Origin: Phenylobacterium sp.
Lineage (GTDB): Bacteria; Pseudomonadota; Alphaproteobacteria; Caulobacterales; Caulobacteraceae
Length of the DNA stretch: 64,000 bases
Direction of reading: 5' to 3'
NCBI GenBank assembly: GCA_004799545.1
Contig: SSMU01000011.1
Span: forward strand, 124,001 to 188,000
Shown: positions 53,377 through 61,324 of the stretch, in pieces
Layout of the letters: each line of letters starts with the position of its first letter
Numbering within the stretch: the stretch's first letter is position 1
Program-made: the position numbers and the translations under genes
Notes under the pieces: generated by a model
What the model saw: the letters and a program-made list of their open reading frames with translations, nothing else
What the model was told of the DNA's origin: nothing
Database searches by the model: none

Positions 53377-53391
53377 GTTCCATATTTGTTC
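53377..53391 (+). promoter_or_regulatory. LexA-type box upstream of the hydrolase/membrane-protein pair
   Basis: GTTCCATATTTGTTC, an exact GTTC-N7-GTTC, lies 15 bases before the TTG at 53406, between portal and hydrolase. A TTGACG overlaps its left side (53372-53377). No strong -10 is visible, so the promoter itself is uncertain. Confidence 0.55.
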
Positions 53392-53405
53392 TGATGAGGT
53401 GACGC

Positions 53406-54173
53406 TTGCCCAACTCGTTCGGAGAGACGCTTCAAGCGCTCGGCGTGCCGATGTTCAGCGAGCCAGACGACGCTCCGACGGCCGCGAGCGGCCAGGACGG
53501 CTCTGCCGATCCGGGGCCGCCCGGGCCCGTCGGCTCGCCGGCGGCGTCGGCCCCGTCGGACCCTTGCGAATTCACCTTCATCGGCGGCGCGGGCGTTGGG
53601 GGCGACTACCTCGACGCCCTCAAGCAATCCTTCGAACGCGGCGGCATCGCGCACGTCCATGTGCCGAACCATCCTGCCGCCTTCCCCTGGGAGGTCGCCG
53701 GCGATGCGATCAGCATTCCGCACGTGAACGACCTGAGCTTCGCCAAGGGGCTGGTCGACACGCCGGAGGCGAGGGCGGCGGCGCAGCATTCGCTCAGCCT
53801 GGGCGACGAGCAATACAATCTCGGCGGCTATTCGTACGGTGCGGCGGCCGCGGCGGCGAACGCCTATGCGGTCGCGCAGAACGGCGGCAAGGTGGACAAC
53901 CTCGTGCTGCTGGGCGCGCCGATCAACCAGGACCTCTACGACGCCGTGACGCATAACCCGAGGATCAAGAACGTCGTCAACCTGGATCTTGGCGCCTATG
54001 GCGATCCGATCCATGCCGGGATGACGGACGGCGAGATCCTTCGGGCTGCACCGAAGCTCGCTGGCCAGTGGGCGAGCGGCCAGGGGCATTTCCGATACAG
54101 CGGCGACGGGCCGGTCTTCGACCAGCGTCGAGACGAGCTGACGCAACAGTTGCTCGATCGCGGACTCAGATGA
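53406..54173 (+). CDS. alpha/beta-hydrolase-like cargo protein in the phage module
   Basis: 255 residues from TTG at 53406 (ATG at 53451 is an alternative if transcription starts inside the gene). After a Pro/Ser-rich linker, FTFIGGAGVGGDYLDALKQSFERGG opens a hydrolase fold; the nucleophile elbow is NLGGYSYGAAAAAANAYAV (GxSxG), followed by NLVLLGAPIN and the acidic residue in NLDLGAYGDPIHAG. A C-terminal His in GQGHFRYSG completes a possible triad. It resembles the catalytic part of lipase-type effectors. Its stop overlaps the start of the membrane protein by ATGA. It is not a known capsid gene; I call it cargo. Confidence 0.65.
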   Translation: MPNSFGETLQALGVPMFSEPDDAPTAASGQDGSADPGPPGPVGSPAASAPSDPCEFTFIGGAGVGGDYLDALKQSFERGGIAHVHVPNHPAAFPWEVAGDAISIPHVNDLSFAKGLVDTPEARAAAQHSLSLGDEQYNLGGYSYGAAAAAANAYAVAQNGGKVDNLVLLGAPINQDLYDAVTHNPRIKNVVNLDLGAYGDPIHAGMTDGEILRAAPKLAGQWASGQGHFRYSGDGPVFDQRRDELTQQLLDRGLR

Positions 54174-54571
54174 AGCAGCGGATCGCCGACGTCCTGTTCT
54201 GGATCGCGATCACCTGGGTCGTGGCCGTCGAGGCGGTCGGCGGCTGGATGATGATCGAAATGCTCCGGGAGCACCGCACGCCGATCCAAGAAAGCTGCTG
54301 GCCGATCATGCCCGTCTTCTCCTGGACGGGAAGCTACGTCGCCCTGTTTCCCTTGCTGGCCTCGACGCTCCTGAGGCCGAGCGGCTACCGCGCCGTGGGA
54401 TTCCTGATCCTGCTCGCCTTGAGTCCGCTGGAGTTCATCGCTTGCGATGAGGTGACGGAGCGCAATGCGTGGCTGGGGCACCTGGCCTGGCCGCTGGCGG
54501 TCGTCGCCGCGGCGCTCGGAATCCTGGAATTCACCCGCCGGCGGCTGAAGGCCCGTCGAACGCCGGCCTGA
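54170..54571 (+). CDS. four-helix membrane protein coupled to the hydrolase, possible immunity protein
   Basis: 133 residues from ATG at 54170, overlapping the hydrolase stop. Four membrane helices: IADVLFWIAITWVVAVEAVGGW, FSWTGSYVALFPLLASTLL, AVGFLILLALSPLEFIA and LGHLAWPLAVVAAALGILEF; the C-terminus is basic. A small membrane partner directly coupled to a lipase-like protein is the usual layout of an effector-immunity pair, but no family match is claimed. Alternatively a holin-like protein. Confidence 0.65.
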   Translation: MKQRIADVLFWIAITWVVAVEAVGGWMMIEMLREHRTPIQESCWPIMPVFSWTGSYVALFPLLASTLLRPSGYRAVGFLILLALSPLEFIACDEVTERNAWLGHLAWPLAVVAAALGILEFTRRRLKARRTPA

Positions 54572-54609
54572 TCCCCGCGCCCTCGGCGGCGCAAGAACCT
54601 GAGGACATC

Positions 54610-55434
54610 ATGACAGACAGAGACGCCGCCCTCGCGGGCGAAGACGACGCCGTGCGCGCTGAGGAAATGCCGCCGGAGAGCGGTGAGGAGGCGAGCGCCG
54701 AAGCTTGCGACCCGGCCGACGGAACCTGCGAGATCGAGCACGAGGGCCAGACCTACGAGGTCCCGCGTGCGCTGCAGGGCGCATTCCTCCGGCACGCCGA
54801 CTACACCCGAAAGACCCAGGAGCTGGCGCATCATCGGCGTGCGCTCGAGGCCGAGCGGGCGGCGGTGGCGCAGCAGGCGCAGGCGGTGGCCGGCGCCAGC
54901 CAGGCGCGGGTCCACCTGGCGGCCCTGGACCACCAGCTGGCCGGATTCCGCGGCGTCGACTGGAAGGCCTATGCGCAGCAGGATCCGCAGGGTGCGCAGG
55001 CGCTGTGGCGGCGGGTCCAGGGCCTCGCCCAGGCGCGCGGCCACGCCGCCCAGGCGGTGACGCAGCACGAGCACGGCCAGCGGCTGCAGGCCGAGCGCGA
55101 GGCGGCCGAGGCCATGGCCGAAACGGGCCGGGTGCTGGCCCGCGAGATCCCAGGCTGGTCGCCGGAACTGGCGTCCAAGCTCTCCGACTACGCGATCAGC
55201 CAGGGCGTGACCCTGGAGGAGCTGAAGGCGGCGTCGGATCCGCGCATCTGGAAGGTGCTGCACAAGGCCTTCCGCGCCGAGCACGGCGCCCGCGGCGACG
55301 CGGCCGCGGAGGCGCCGGTGGTGCGCCCGGCCGTGCAGGTCTCCGGCGCGGCGACGGCCGGCGGGGTGCGCGACGAGCTCGCCACCAAGGAGTGGATGCG
55401 CCGCCGCAACGACCAGCTGCAGAAGGGGCGCTGA
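54610..55434 (+). CDS. phage scaffolding protein-like
   Basis: 274 residues from ATG at 54610, with GAGG upstream. An acidic N-terminus (GEDDAVRAEEMPPESGEEA), then YEVPRALQGAFLRHADYTRKTQELAHHRRALEAERA, a pattern frequent in scaffold proteins of podoviruses, a long Gln/Ala-rich coiled coil, and a basic C-terminus (WMRRRNDQLQKGR) for coat binding. Its place between portal and coat genes agrees. Confidence 0.75.
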   Translation: MTDRDAALAGEDDAVRAEEMPPESGEEASAEACDPADGTCEIEHEGQTYEVPRALQGAFLRHADYTRKTQELAHHRRALEAERAAVAQQAQAVAGASQARVHLAALDHQLAGFRGVDWKAYAQQDPQGAQALWRRVQGLAQARGHAAQAVTQHEHGQRLQAEREAAEAMAETGRVLAREIPGWSPELASKLSDYAISQGVTLEELKAASDPRIWKVLHKAFRAEHGARGDAAAEAPVVRPAVQVSGAATAGGVRDELATKEWMRRRNDQLQKGR

Positions 55435-55639
55435 ACACCGCCGCCGCGCCGGCGGCATCGACCCGACAACAACGCCCCTTCTCCGCCGCGCGGATCTCCG
55501 CCAACGGCGGGGAGCACGGGCGCACCTAGAGCCAATCGCCTAGCCGCCGCCGGCCTTCGCGCCGGCCGCGCCCGAGCACGCGCCATGCCGCCTCGGAAGC
55601 GTTCGCGCGGCCCATCCCAACATTCTTGAAAGGACAGAC

Positions 55640-56818
55640 ATGGCCAACGCCATCCTGACGCCGACCGCGGTGACGCGCGAGGCGCTGCGCGTGCTGCACC
55701 AGAAGCTCAACTTCGTGGGCTCCATCACGCGCGAATACGACGACAGCTTCGCCCGCCAGGGCGCCAAGGTGGGCGACACCCTGAAGGTGCGGCTGCCCAA
55801 CCAGTTCGTGGTCCGAACCGGCCCGACGCTGGCCGCCCAGGACACCACCGAGACCTCGGCGGACCTGAAGGTGCAGACCCAGAAGGGCGTCGACCTGAAC
55901 TTCACCTCCGTCGACCTGACCCTGTCGCTGGACGAGTTCGCCGACCGAATCCTGGAGCCCGCCATGAGCGTGCTGGCCGCCAACATCGAGGCGGACGCCA
56001 TGACCATGTACAAGGACGTCTGGAACCAGGTGAACAACCAGGGCTCCGCCACCACCTTCTCCAAGGTGCTGCAGGGCCGCAAGATCCTGGTGGACAACCT
56101 AGCGCCCCTGGCCGGCCGGACCTGCAACCTGAACACCCAGGACAACGTCGACCTGGTCGACGCGCTGAAGGGCCTGTTCAACGACCAGGGCTCGATCTCC
56201 AAGCAGAACCGCGAAGGCTACATGGGCCGCACCGCCGGCTTCGACTTCATGGAGAACACGCTCTGGCCGACGCACCCGCGCGGCGCCGCCAACACCGCCT
56301 ATGTGGTGAACGGCGCGGGCCAGACGGGAGCCACGCTGGCGGTCTCCACCGGCGCCGGGGCTGCAGTGCGGGGCGACAGCTTCACCATCGCCGGCGTGTT
56401 CCGGGTGCATCCGGAGACCAAGGCGGCGACCTCGATCCTGCAGCCGTTCGTGCTCACCGCGGACTATGCGGGCGGGGCCGGCAACTTGGCGATCTCGCCG
56501 GCCATCGTCACCTCGGGCGCGACGCAGAACGTTTCGGCCGGGCCGGCGGCGGGGGCGCAGATCACCTTCGCGGGCACGGCCAACACGCCGCACGGCATCT
56601 CGATGGCCTACCAGAAGGGGGCCTTCGCCTTCGCCAGCGCCGACATGGTGATGCCGAAGGGCGTCGACTTCGCCGCGCGCGAAGTGTTCGACGGCGTCTC
56701 GATGCGGATCGTGCGCCAGTACGACATCAACAACGACAAGTTCCCGTGCCGGCTGGACGTGCTCTACGGCTACAAGACGCTGCGGCCGCAGCTCGCCTGC
56801 CGCCTGGCGAACAACTAG
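55640..56818 (+). CDS. major capsid protein, P22 coat-like
   Basis: 392 residues. NAILTPTAVTREALRVLHQKLNFVGSITREYDDSF and GDTLKVRLPNQFVVRTG open a P22 gp5-type coat protein. GRTAGFDFMENTLWPTH, RVHPETKAATSILQPFVL and the final DINNDKFPCRLDVLYGYKTLRP are also of this group. It forms the icosahedral shell with the HK97-like fold. 205 bases after scaffold hold no gene that I can see. Confidence 0.92.
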   Translation: MANAILTPTAVTREALRVLHQKLNFVGSITREYDDSFARQGAKVGDTLKVRLPNQFVVRTGPTLAAQDTTETSADLKVQTQKGVDLNFTSVDLTLSLDEFADRILEPAMSVLAANIEADAMTMYKDVWNQVNNQGSATTFSKVLQGRKILVDNLAPLAGRTCNLNTQDNVDLVDALKGLFNDQGSISKQNREGYMGRTAGFDFMENTLWPTHPRGAANTAYVVNGAGQTGATLAVSTGAGAAVRGDSFTIAGVFRVHPETKAATSILQPFVLTADYAGGAGNLAISPAIVTSGATQNVSAGPAAGAQITFAGTANTPHGISMAYQKGAFAFASADMVMPKGVDFAAREVFDGVSMRIVRQYDINNDKFPCRLDVLYGYKTLRPQLACRLANN

Positions 56819-56867
56819 CCCACTCGGGCGATGGGTTCGGGCGGTTTCCGCAGGGAGCCGCCCGGCC

Positions 56868-57566
56868 CTATTGGGCCGGCGCCTCTTTCGGCCGGACCAC
56901 GAAATTCTGGTTCCGATAGCGGGGGAAGGCGAAGGCCACCTCGTAGTCGTGGTCGGCGAGCCAGGTCTGGAAGGCGCGCTCGTTCTCGTTGTCCACCTCG
57001 ATGAACATCGGCGGGCGCGAGGCGGCGATGGTCTGTTCCAGGCCCGCGAGGACCGCGATCTCCTGGCCCTCCACGTCGATCTTTATGAAGTCGATGCGGC
57101 GGCCGGCGAACAGGCTGTCGCCGGCGACGAGTTTCAACGGGCCGTCGTCCTTGAGGACCATCTTGGTGCCGCCGAGGTTGTTGGGCGGCGTCGAGGGCTC
57201 GGCCTTGCGCTCCTGGTCGGAGAGGCCGACCCCGAGGTGGGAGGTGTCGAGGTCGAGGCGGTTCAACAGCAGGTTCAGCCGCAGCAGGACGAGGGCCTGG
57301 GGGTTGGGCTCGATGACGATGACCGCGCCCGGATCGCAGTGCTTGGCGACGTAGATGGCGTGGTTGCCGACGTTGGCTCCGACATCGAGGAAGACGCCGC
57401 CGGGCTTCAGGTGGCGTTCGATGACCGCCAGGTGCTCTTCCTCATAGAAGGCGCCGTTCAGGTGGGCGTTCTGGATGATGTCCATGAGGTTGCGCACGAA
57501 GAACCGCGTCGCCTTCCCGCGGAAGCCGAACTCGCAGACCATGCCCGGCGTGAGGGTGGCGGGCAT
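56868..57566 (-). CDS. FkbM family methyltransferase, antisense in the late region
   Basis: 232 residues from ATG at 57566. GVFLDVGANVGNHAIYVAKHC binds SAM, VIVIEPNPQALVLLRLN follows, and IDFIKIDVEGQEIAVLAGLE is the FkbM signature. It lies between the coat and adaptor genes on the opposite strand, so it must have its own promoter and is not part of the late transcript. It could modify a host surface sugar or other target in the lysogen; no phage structural role is likely. Confidence 0.82.
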   Translation of the reverse strand: MPATLTPGMVCEFGFRGKATRFFVRNLMDIIQNAHLNGAFYEEEHLAVIERHLKPGGVFLDVGANVGNHAIYVAKHCDPGAVIVIEPNPQALVLLRLNLLLNRLDLDTSHLGVGLSDQERKAEPSTPPNNLGGTKMVLKDDGPLKLVAGDSLFAGRRIDFIKIDVEGQEIAVLAGLEQTIAASRPPMFIEVDNENERAFQTWLADHDYEVAFAFPRYRNQNFVVRPKEAPAQ

Positions 57567-57717
57567 CTCGATCTCCTGATGTCGCGAACCGGGCGGCCGG
57601 ACCGCATGGCCCATAGCATGGGCCGCGGCGGGTTTGCCAAGCGCGCCGACCAGACTCGCAGCCTTCGACGTTTCAAGCGCCGCCTCCGGGCGGCTTTTCT
57701 CTTGCCGGATCACACAC

Positions 57718-58359
57718 ATGGCGATCACGACCTATGCCGAGCTGCAGGCGGCGGCGGCCAACTGGCTGGTGCGCGCGGACCTGACGGCGCGGATCCCGGA
57801 GTTCATCACCCTGGCCGAGGCGCGGCTGGGCCGCGCGCTGCGCACGCGCCTGGCGGAGGTGGAGCAGTCGCTGACCGGGACGATCGGGTCGCGGACCCTG
57901 CCGCTGCCGGCGAGCTTCGCCGAGCCGCTGGCCCTGTGGATCGTGCATGGCGACGGGACCCGACGGCCCTTGCGGTTCGTGGAGCCGAGCCTGCTGGGCG
58001 TGGTCAGCCTGCGCGGCGAGCCGGTGGTGTGGAGCATCGACGGCGCGAACCTCGCCTTCGATCGCCCGTGCGACCAGGCCTACGGGTTCACCCTGCGGAT
58101 GCTGCCGGCCTTCCAGCTGTCGGACGCCTCGCCGAGCAACGCCCTGCTGGCCAGCTATCCGGACGCCTATCTGTTCGCGACGCTCTGCGAGGCCGCGCCC
58201 TTCCTGCGCGACGCCGACCTGGCGCAAGCCTACGAGACCAAGCTCGAGCTGGCGCTCGCCGAGATCAACACCAAGGAGGCGCGGAGCCGCCGGCCTGGCG
58301 CCCTGGCCACCGACCTGCCGCAGCCGCGCGCGGCGTTCGACATCGTGCGGGGCGCCTGA
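57718..58359 (+). CDS. phage head-tail adaptor-like protein
   Basis: 213 residues from ATG at 57718. ITTYAELQAAAANWLVRADLTARIPEFITLAEARLGRALRTR is the helical opening shared by podovirus adaptor (head completion) proteins, and a beta region with LPLPASFAEPLALWI and GDGTRRPLRFV follows. It docks below the portal. The stop overlaps the next ATG by one base. Confidence 0.75.
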   Translation: MAITTYAELQAAAANWLVRADLTARIPEFITLAEARLGRALRTRLAEVEQSLTGTIGSRTLPLPASFAEPLALWIVHGDGTRRPLRFVEPSLLGVVSLRGEPVVWSIDGANLAFDRPCDQAYGFTLRMLPAFQLSDASPSNALLASYPDAYLFATLCEAAPFLRDADLAQAYETKLELALAEINTKEARSRRPGALATDLPQPRAAFDIVRGA

Positions 58360-58604
58360 TGCTGCTGCCGATCGGGCCCGATGTGTCGGCGCCGCTTCGC
58401 GCGCTGCTAAAGTCCCTACGCGACGCCATCGAGGCGCTGCAGGTCCCGGCCGAGCCGAAGCGGGTGTTCGTGGTGGCCCGCAGTGGCCTGCCCCCCGCCG
58501 CCGCCTATCAAAACTGCGTCGTCCTGGTGAGCGACCTCAACATCCTCGCCCACTCCGACGGCGCGCACTGGATCCGCCAAGATACGGGAGCCGTGATCGT
58601 CTGA
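58359..58604 (+). CDS. small phage protein, function unknown
   Basis: 81 residues, coupled on both sides by one-base stop/start overlaps. VFVVARSGLPPAAAYQNCVVLVSDLNILAHSDGAHWIRQDTGAVIV looks like the short beta domain often found before tail-fibre genes. No further assignment is possible. Confidence 0.65.
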   Translation: MLLPIGPDVSAPLRALLKSLRDAIEALQVPAEPKRVFVVARSGLPPAAAYQNCVVLVSDLNILAHSDGAHWIRQDTGAVIV

Positions 58605-59263
58605 TGCCTTCTTCCTGGTCCTCCTCGCTTCGGTTCGAACTGCAGTTCACCGGCGAGAACATCAACCTGTGGGGCGACAAGCTGAACGCCGTCCTGCAGC
58701 ACGCCGACTATGCGGTCGCGGGCTGGCTGACCAAGCCGCTGACCGCCAACGTCGCGCTCAGCACCGCCAACGCCGGCGACGACGAGGGGCGCACGGCGAT
58801 GCTCAAGTTCACCGGGGCGGGGCCGTTCGCGGTGACCCTCCCGTCGGTGAGCAAGGCCTACGACGTCTGGAACGCTTGCGCCGGCGCGCTGAGCCTCACC
58901 ACCGGGGCGGGGGCCGTGGCCGTGGTCCAGCCGGGGGAGAAGGTCCGGCTGATCTGCGACGGGGCGAACGTCTACCGGGTGCAGCCCACCGACTTCGCCG
59001 CCCAACGGATCACCTCGCTCGCCGATCCGACGAGCAACCAGGACGCCGCCACCAAGGCCTATGTGGACAACACCGCCTTCGCCGCCAACGCCGGCATTCT
59101 GCCAGGGCAGGGCGGCAACGCGGGCAAGGTGCTGAAGACCGACGGGACGACGCCGTCCTGGCAGGCGCTGAGCACCGCCGACCTCGCCAACTACGCCACC
59201 GATCAAGCAACCCGTGCGACCGCCGCCACCGCCCTGGCCGTGGCGTTCGCCATCGCGCTCTAG
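58604..59263 (+). CDS. phage tail fibre/spike-like protein
   Basis: 219 residues from ATG at 58604. FTGENINLWGDKLNAVLQHADYAVAGWLTKPLT resembles N-terminal attachment parts of tail fibres. SLADPTSNQDAATKAYVDN is the DAATKxYVD motif that precedes a trimeric fibre region in many phages. GNAGKVLKTDGTTPSWQALS is a common fibre-shaft motif. It is short for a fibre, so the receptor-binding part may lie in the next genes. Confidence 0.75.
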   Translation: MPSSWSSSLRFELQFTGENINLWGDKLNAVLQHADYAVAGWLTKPLTANVALSTANAGDDEGRTAMLKFTGAGPFAVTLPSVSKAYDVWNACAGALSLTTGAGAVAVVQPGEKVRLICDGANVYRVQPTDFAAQRITSLADPTSNQDAATKAYVDNTAFAANAGILPGQGGNAGKVLKTDGTTPSWQALSTADLANYATDQATRATAATALAVAFAIAL

Positions 59264-59274
59264 GAGCCCCACAG

Positions 59275-59685
59275 ATGCCGGTTACAGCCAACTCGATCAT
59301 CACGCCGCAGGCCGTAAGGAGCGCCAACGCCGTCTGCACGGCGGCCAAAACGACCTATGGAGACAGCACCAACGCCGTGAAGCTGCTGACGCCCGGCGCG
59401 AACGGCTCTGTGCTCTACGGCCTGAAGGCCCTGCCGCGGGCGACCGTCACGGCGACGCAGTTGCAGCTCTACAGGTCGCCCGACAACGGCACGACCATGT
59501 ACCTGATCAACTCGGCCTTGATGGCGGCTTACACCATGGCGCAGACCACCGCCGCGCCGGTGACGGACTTCGGGTACTCCGAGAGCACCCCGCTACGGGT
59601 GAACTCCGCAGACACGCTGTGGGTGGGGATCGGCGTTGCCCTCGCAGGCGGCATCGCCTTCGACGCGCAAGTCGAGGACCTCTGA
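59275..59685 (+). CDS. phage tail-associated protein, function unknown
   Basis: 136 residues. ANGSVLYGLKALPRATVTATQLQLYRSPDNGTTMYLIN is beta-rich and resembles short virion-surface modules placed between fibre genes; VNSADTLWVGIGVALAGGIAFDAQVEDL ends it. The stop overlaps the next ATG. The role in receptor recognition is inferred from position. Confidence 0.65.
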   Translation: MPVTANSIITPQAVRSANAVCTAAKTTYGDSTNAVKLLTPGANGSVLYGLKALPRATVTATQLQLYRSPDNGTTMYLINSALMAAYTMAQTTAAPVTDFGYSESTPLRVNSADTLWVGIGVALAGGIAFDAQVEDL

Positions 59686-60380
59686 TGCCGAAGGGGATCG
59701 GTCGTCAGGGCATTGCCGGCCGGCCCGGTGTTGGCGAGCGGCAGATCGGGCACGGCTATGGGCCGGGGATCGGCGGCGTGCTGTCGTTCTACCTTTCCCA
59801 GTCGACCAGCCCAACGACGCTTACGCCGGGCGTGCGGGGCATCCTGTACCTGTTCGGCTACGGCGGCGGAGCTGGCGGCTCCAGTGGCGGTACGAATGGC
59901 GGCGGCGGTGGGTCTGCCGGCTTCGTCGCCATGCGGGTTACGGCGGCGACGGTGATCACTCATAGCCTCGCCGTGTTAGCTTCAGCGGCCACGGACGGCA
60001 ACGCCTCGGTCGTCACCGTAGATGGCCGTACCTTCACGGCCGGCGGCGGTTTCGCTAACGGCCAGGGCGGTCAAGCGGTCGGGTTTGACATCAACCGCAC
60101 CGGCGGCGCGTCTGGCGCCGCAGGCCCAAACGGCGGCTCGGCCGGAACGACCTCGGGCTCTCAAGTCGGCGGCGGCGGCTGCGCAGGCTTCCTCGACCAG
60201 CTTGGCGGCGCGGGCTTCAACGCTCAGTTGCCGATGCTGTCGAACGGCGGAAATGGCAACAGCAGCGGCACGGGCGGAAGCTCGACCTTTGGATCGGGGG
60301 GCGGCGCCGGCTCAACCTCGGGCGGCAGCGGCGGCAAGGGCACGATCTTCTTCATGATTGTGCAGGACGTGGCGAAGTGA
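59685..60380 (+). CDS. glycine-rich phage fibre-tip-like protein
   Basis: 231 residues with long Gly/Ser/Asn-rich segments (GYGGGAGGSSGG, GGNGNSSGTGGSSTFGSGGG). Glycine-rich stretches between short beta segments recall the polyglycine sandwich adhesins of phage fibre tips. The C-terminus FFMIVQDVAK is typical of such proteins. Coupled to the previous gene. Likely determines host range. Confidence 0.65.
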   Translation: MPKGIGRQGIAGRPGVGERQIGHGYGPGIGGVLSFYLSQSTSPTTLTPGVRGILYLFGYGGGAGGSSGGTNGGGGGSAGFVAMRVTAATVITHSLAVLASAATDGNASVVTVDGRTFTAGGGFANGQGGQAVGFDINRTGGASGAAGPNGGSAGTTSGSQVGGGGCAGFLDQLGGAGFNAQLPMLSNGGNGNSSGTGGSSTFGSGGGAGSTSGGSGGKGTIFFMIVQDVAK

Positions 60381-60385
60381 GCCGC

Positions 60386-61027
60386 CTAGCGCCTTCGGTA
60401 GACGGACAGCGCATCCCGCGAGCCAGGGAATTGCGGGATAGCGACCGTGTGCGCCAGGTCGAAGCGCGTCGCAAGGTAGCGGTAGAGGCCGGGCGAGCCG
60501 GTGACACCACCCTTCGGCTCGCCCACCAGGGCGAAGACATTCTTCGCGCAGCGTGCCGCACCCAGCGCCCACGGCTCACCGGGTGTCGGCCAGGAGCAGA
60601 GGACGGCGCGATGCGGGAAGGCCCTAACCGCTTCGACGGCTGTCATCTGTCGAACGGCGAAATGGCGACCAGCGTGGAAGCCGTAGCCGATGTTGCCTTC
60701 GGCCAGAGCATCAGTCGCGATGACATCGCAGCCAGCCGCTGCGAGTATCGCGGACCAGTAACCAGACCCAGCGCCGACTTCGAGCAGCGGACCGAGACGC
60801 GCCAGGGCGTCAACCGCCTCGGCACATGGGATTGCAAAGCCCCACTCGCGGTTGAACGCCTTCCTGACCGTGCCGAAGTCCGCTGCTTCGAACCACGCCA
60901 AGGGCGGCGCGCGGCCGGATCGAACCCACTCGCCCATGGCGCCCAGCGGGCTCGCCGCGAGCCGCAGCGCGTCGGCCTCGCGCCAAGCGGCACGCGCAAT
61001 CGCGATGGTCTCCTCGACGCTGCTCAT
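60386..61027 (-). CDS. SAM-dependent methyltransferase, antisense in the late region
   Basis: 213 residues from ATG at 61027. RLGPLLEVGAGSGYWSAILAAAGCDVIATDAL is a clear SAM-binding motif I and II, and HRAVLCSWPTPGEPWALGAARCAKNVFALVGEPKGG follows. It is not FkbM-type. Stop to stop with the fibre-tip gene, 5 bases apart. Such single methyltransferases next to fibre genes are often cargo; the target is unknown. Confidence 0.75.
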   Translation of the reverse strand: MSSVEETIAIARAAWREADALRLAASPLGAMGEWVRSGRAPPLAWFEAADFGTVRKAFNREWGFAIPCAEAVDALARLGPLLEVGAGSGYWSAILAAAGCDVIATDALAEGNIGYGFHAGRHFAVRQMTAVEAVRAFPHRAVLCSWPTPGEPWALGAARCAKNVFALVGEPKGGVTGSPGLYRYLATRFDLAHTVAIPQFPGSRDALSVYRRR

Positions 61028-61056
61028 CGGATCACCTTAGCACGAGGTGCGGCGCG

Positions 61057-61209
61057 ATGGCCCACCAGCGCAAGCTCTCGTCCGATCAGAGCGACATCGG
61101 CGCCCCGGCTCCGCTCCCGGCTGAGCTGCAAGACTTGGACGATGCGACGCTGGCCGATCTGTCGGCTGGCGTGAACTCGTGCCCGGACGCCTACGCCGGC
61201 CGAGGCTGA
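61057..61209 (+). CDS. possible small protein
   Basis: 50 residues from ATG at 61057 with GAGG about ten bases upstream. The acidic sequence (DLDDATLADLSAG) has no known motif. It fills the gap between the methyltransferase and stabilisation-like genes. Could be spurious. Confidence 0.3.
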   Translation: MAHQRKLSSDQSDIGAPAPLPAELQDLDDATLADLSAGVNSCPDAYAGRG

Positions 61210-61324
61210 GAACCCGTAGCCGATTGCTGTCCCGCGCATTGGACGGTGGCGATCACGGATCGCCCCCTTCGGTGAGCAACGCCGACCCATAGCCCGAGCC
61301 AGCACCGGATCTAAGGACACCCAG

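Noticed and set aside
51204-54146. 980-codon minus-strand open frame over portal and hydrolase genes
   Set aside because: High-GC antisense frame without domains; the portal on the plus strand is certain.
58633-58648. GTTC repeat resembling a LexA box inside the tail-fibre gene
   Set aside because: Spacer of 8 bases and location within coding sequence.
60377-61174. Plus-strand open frame over the antisense methyltransferase
   Set aside because: The minus strand has clear SAM-binding motifs; the plus-strand protein has none.
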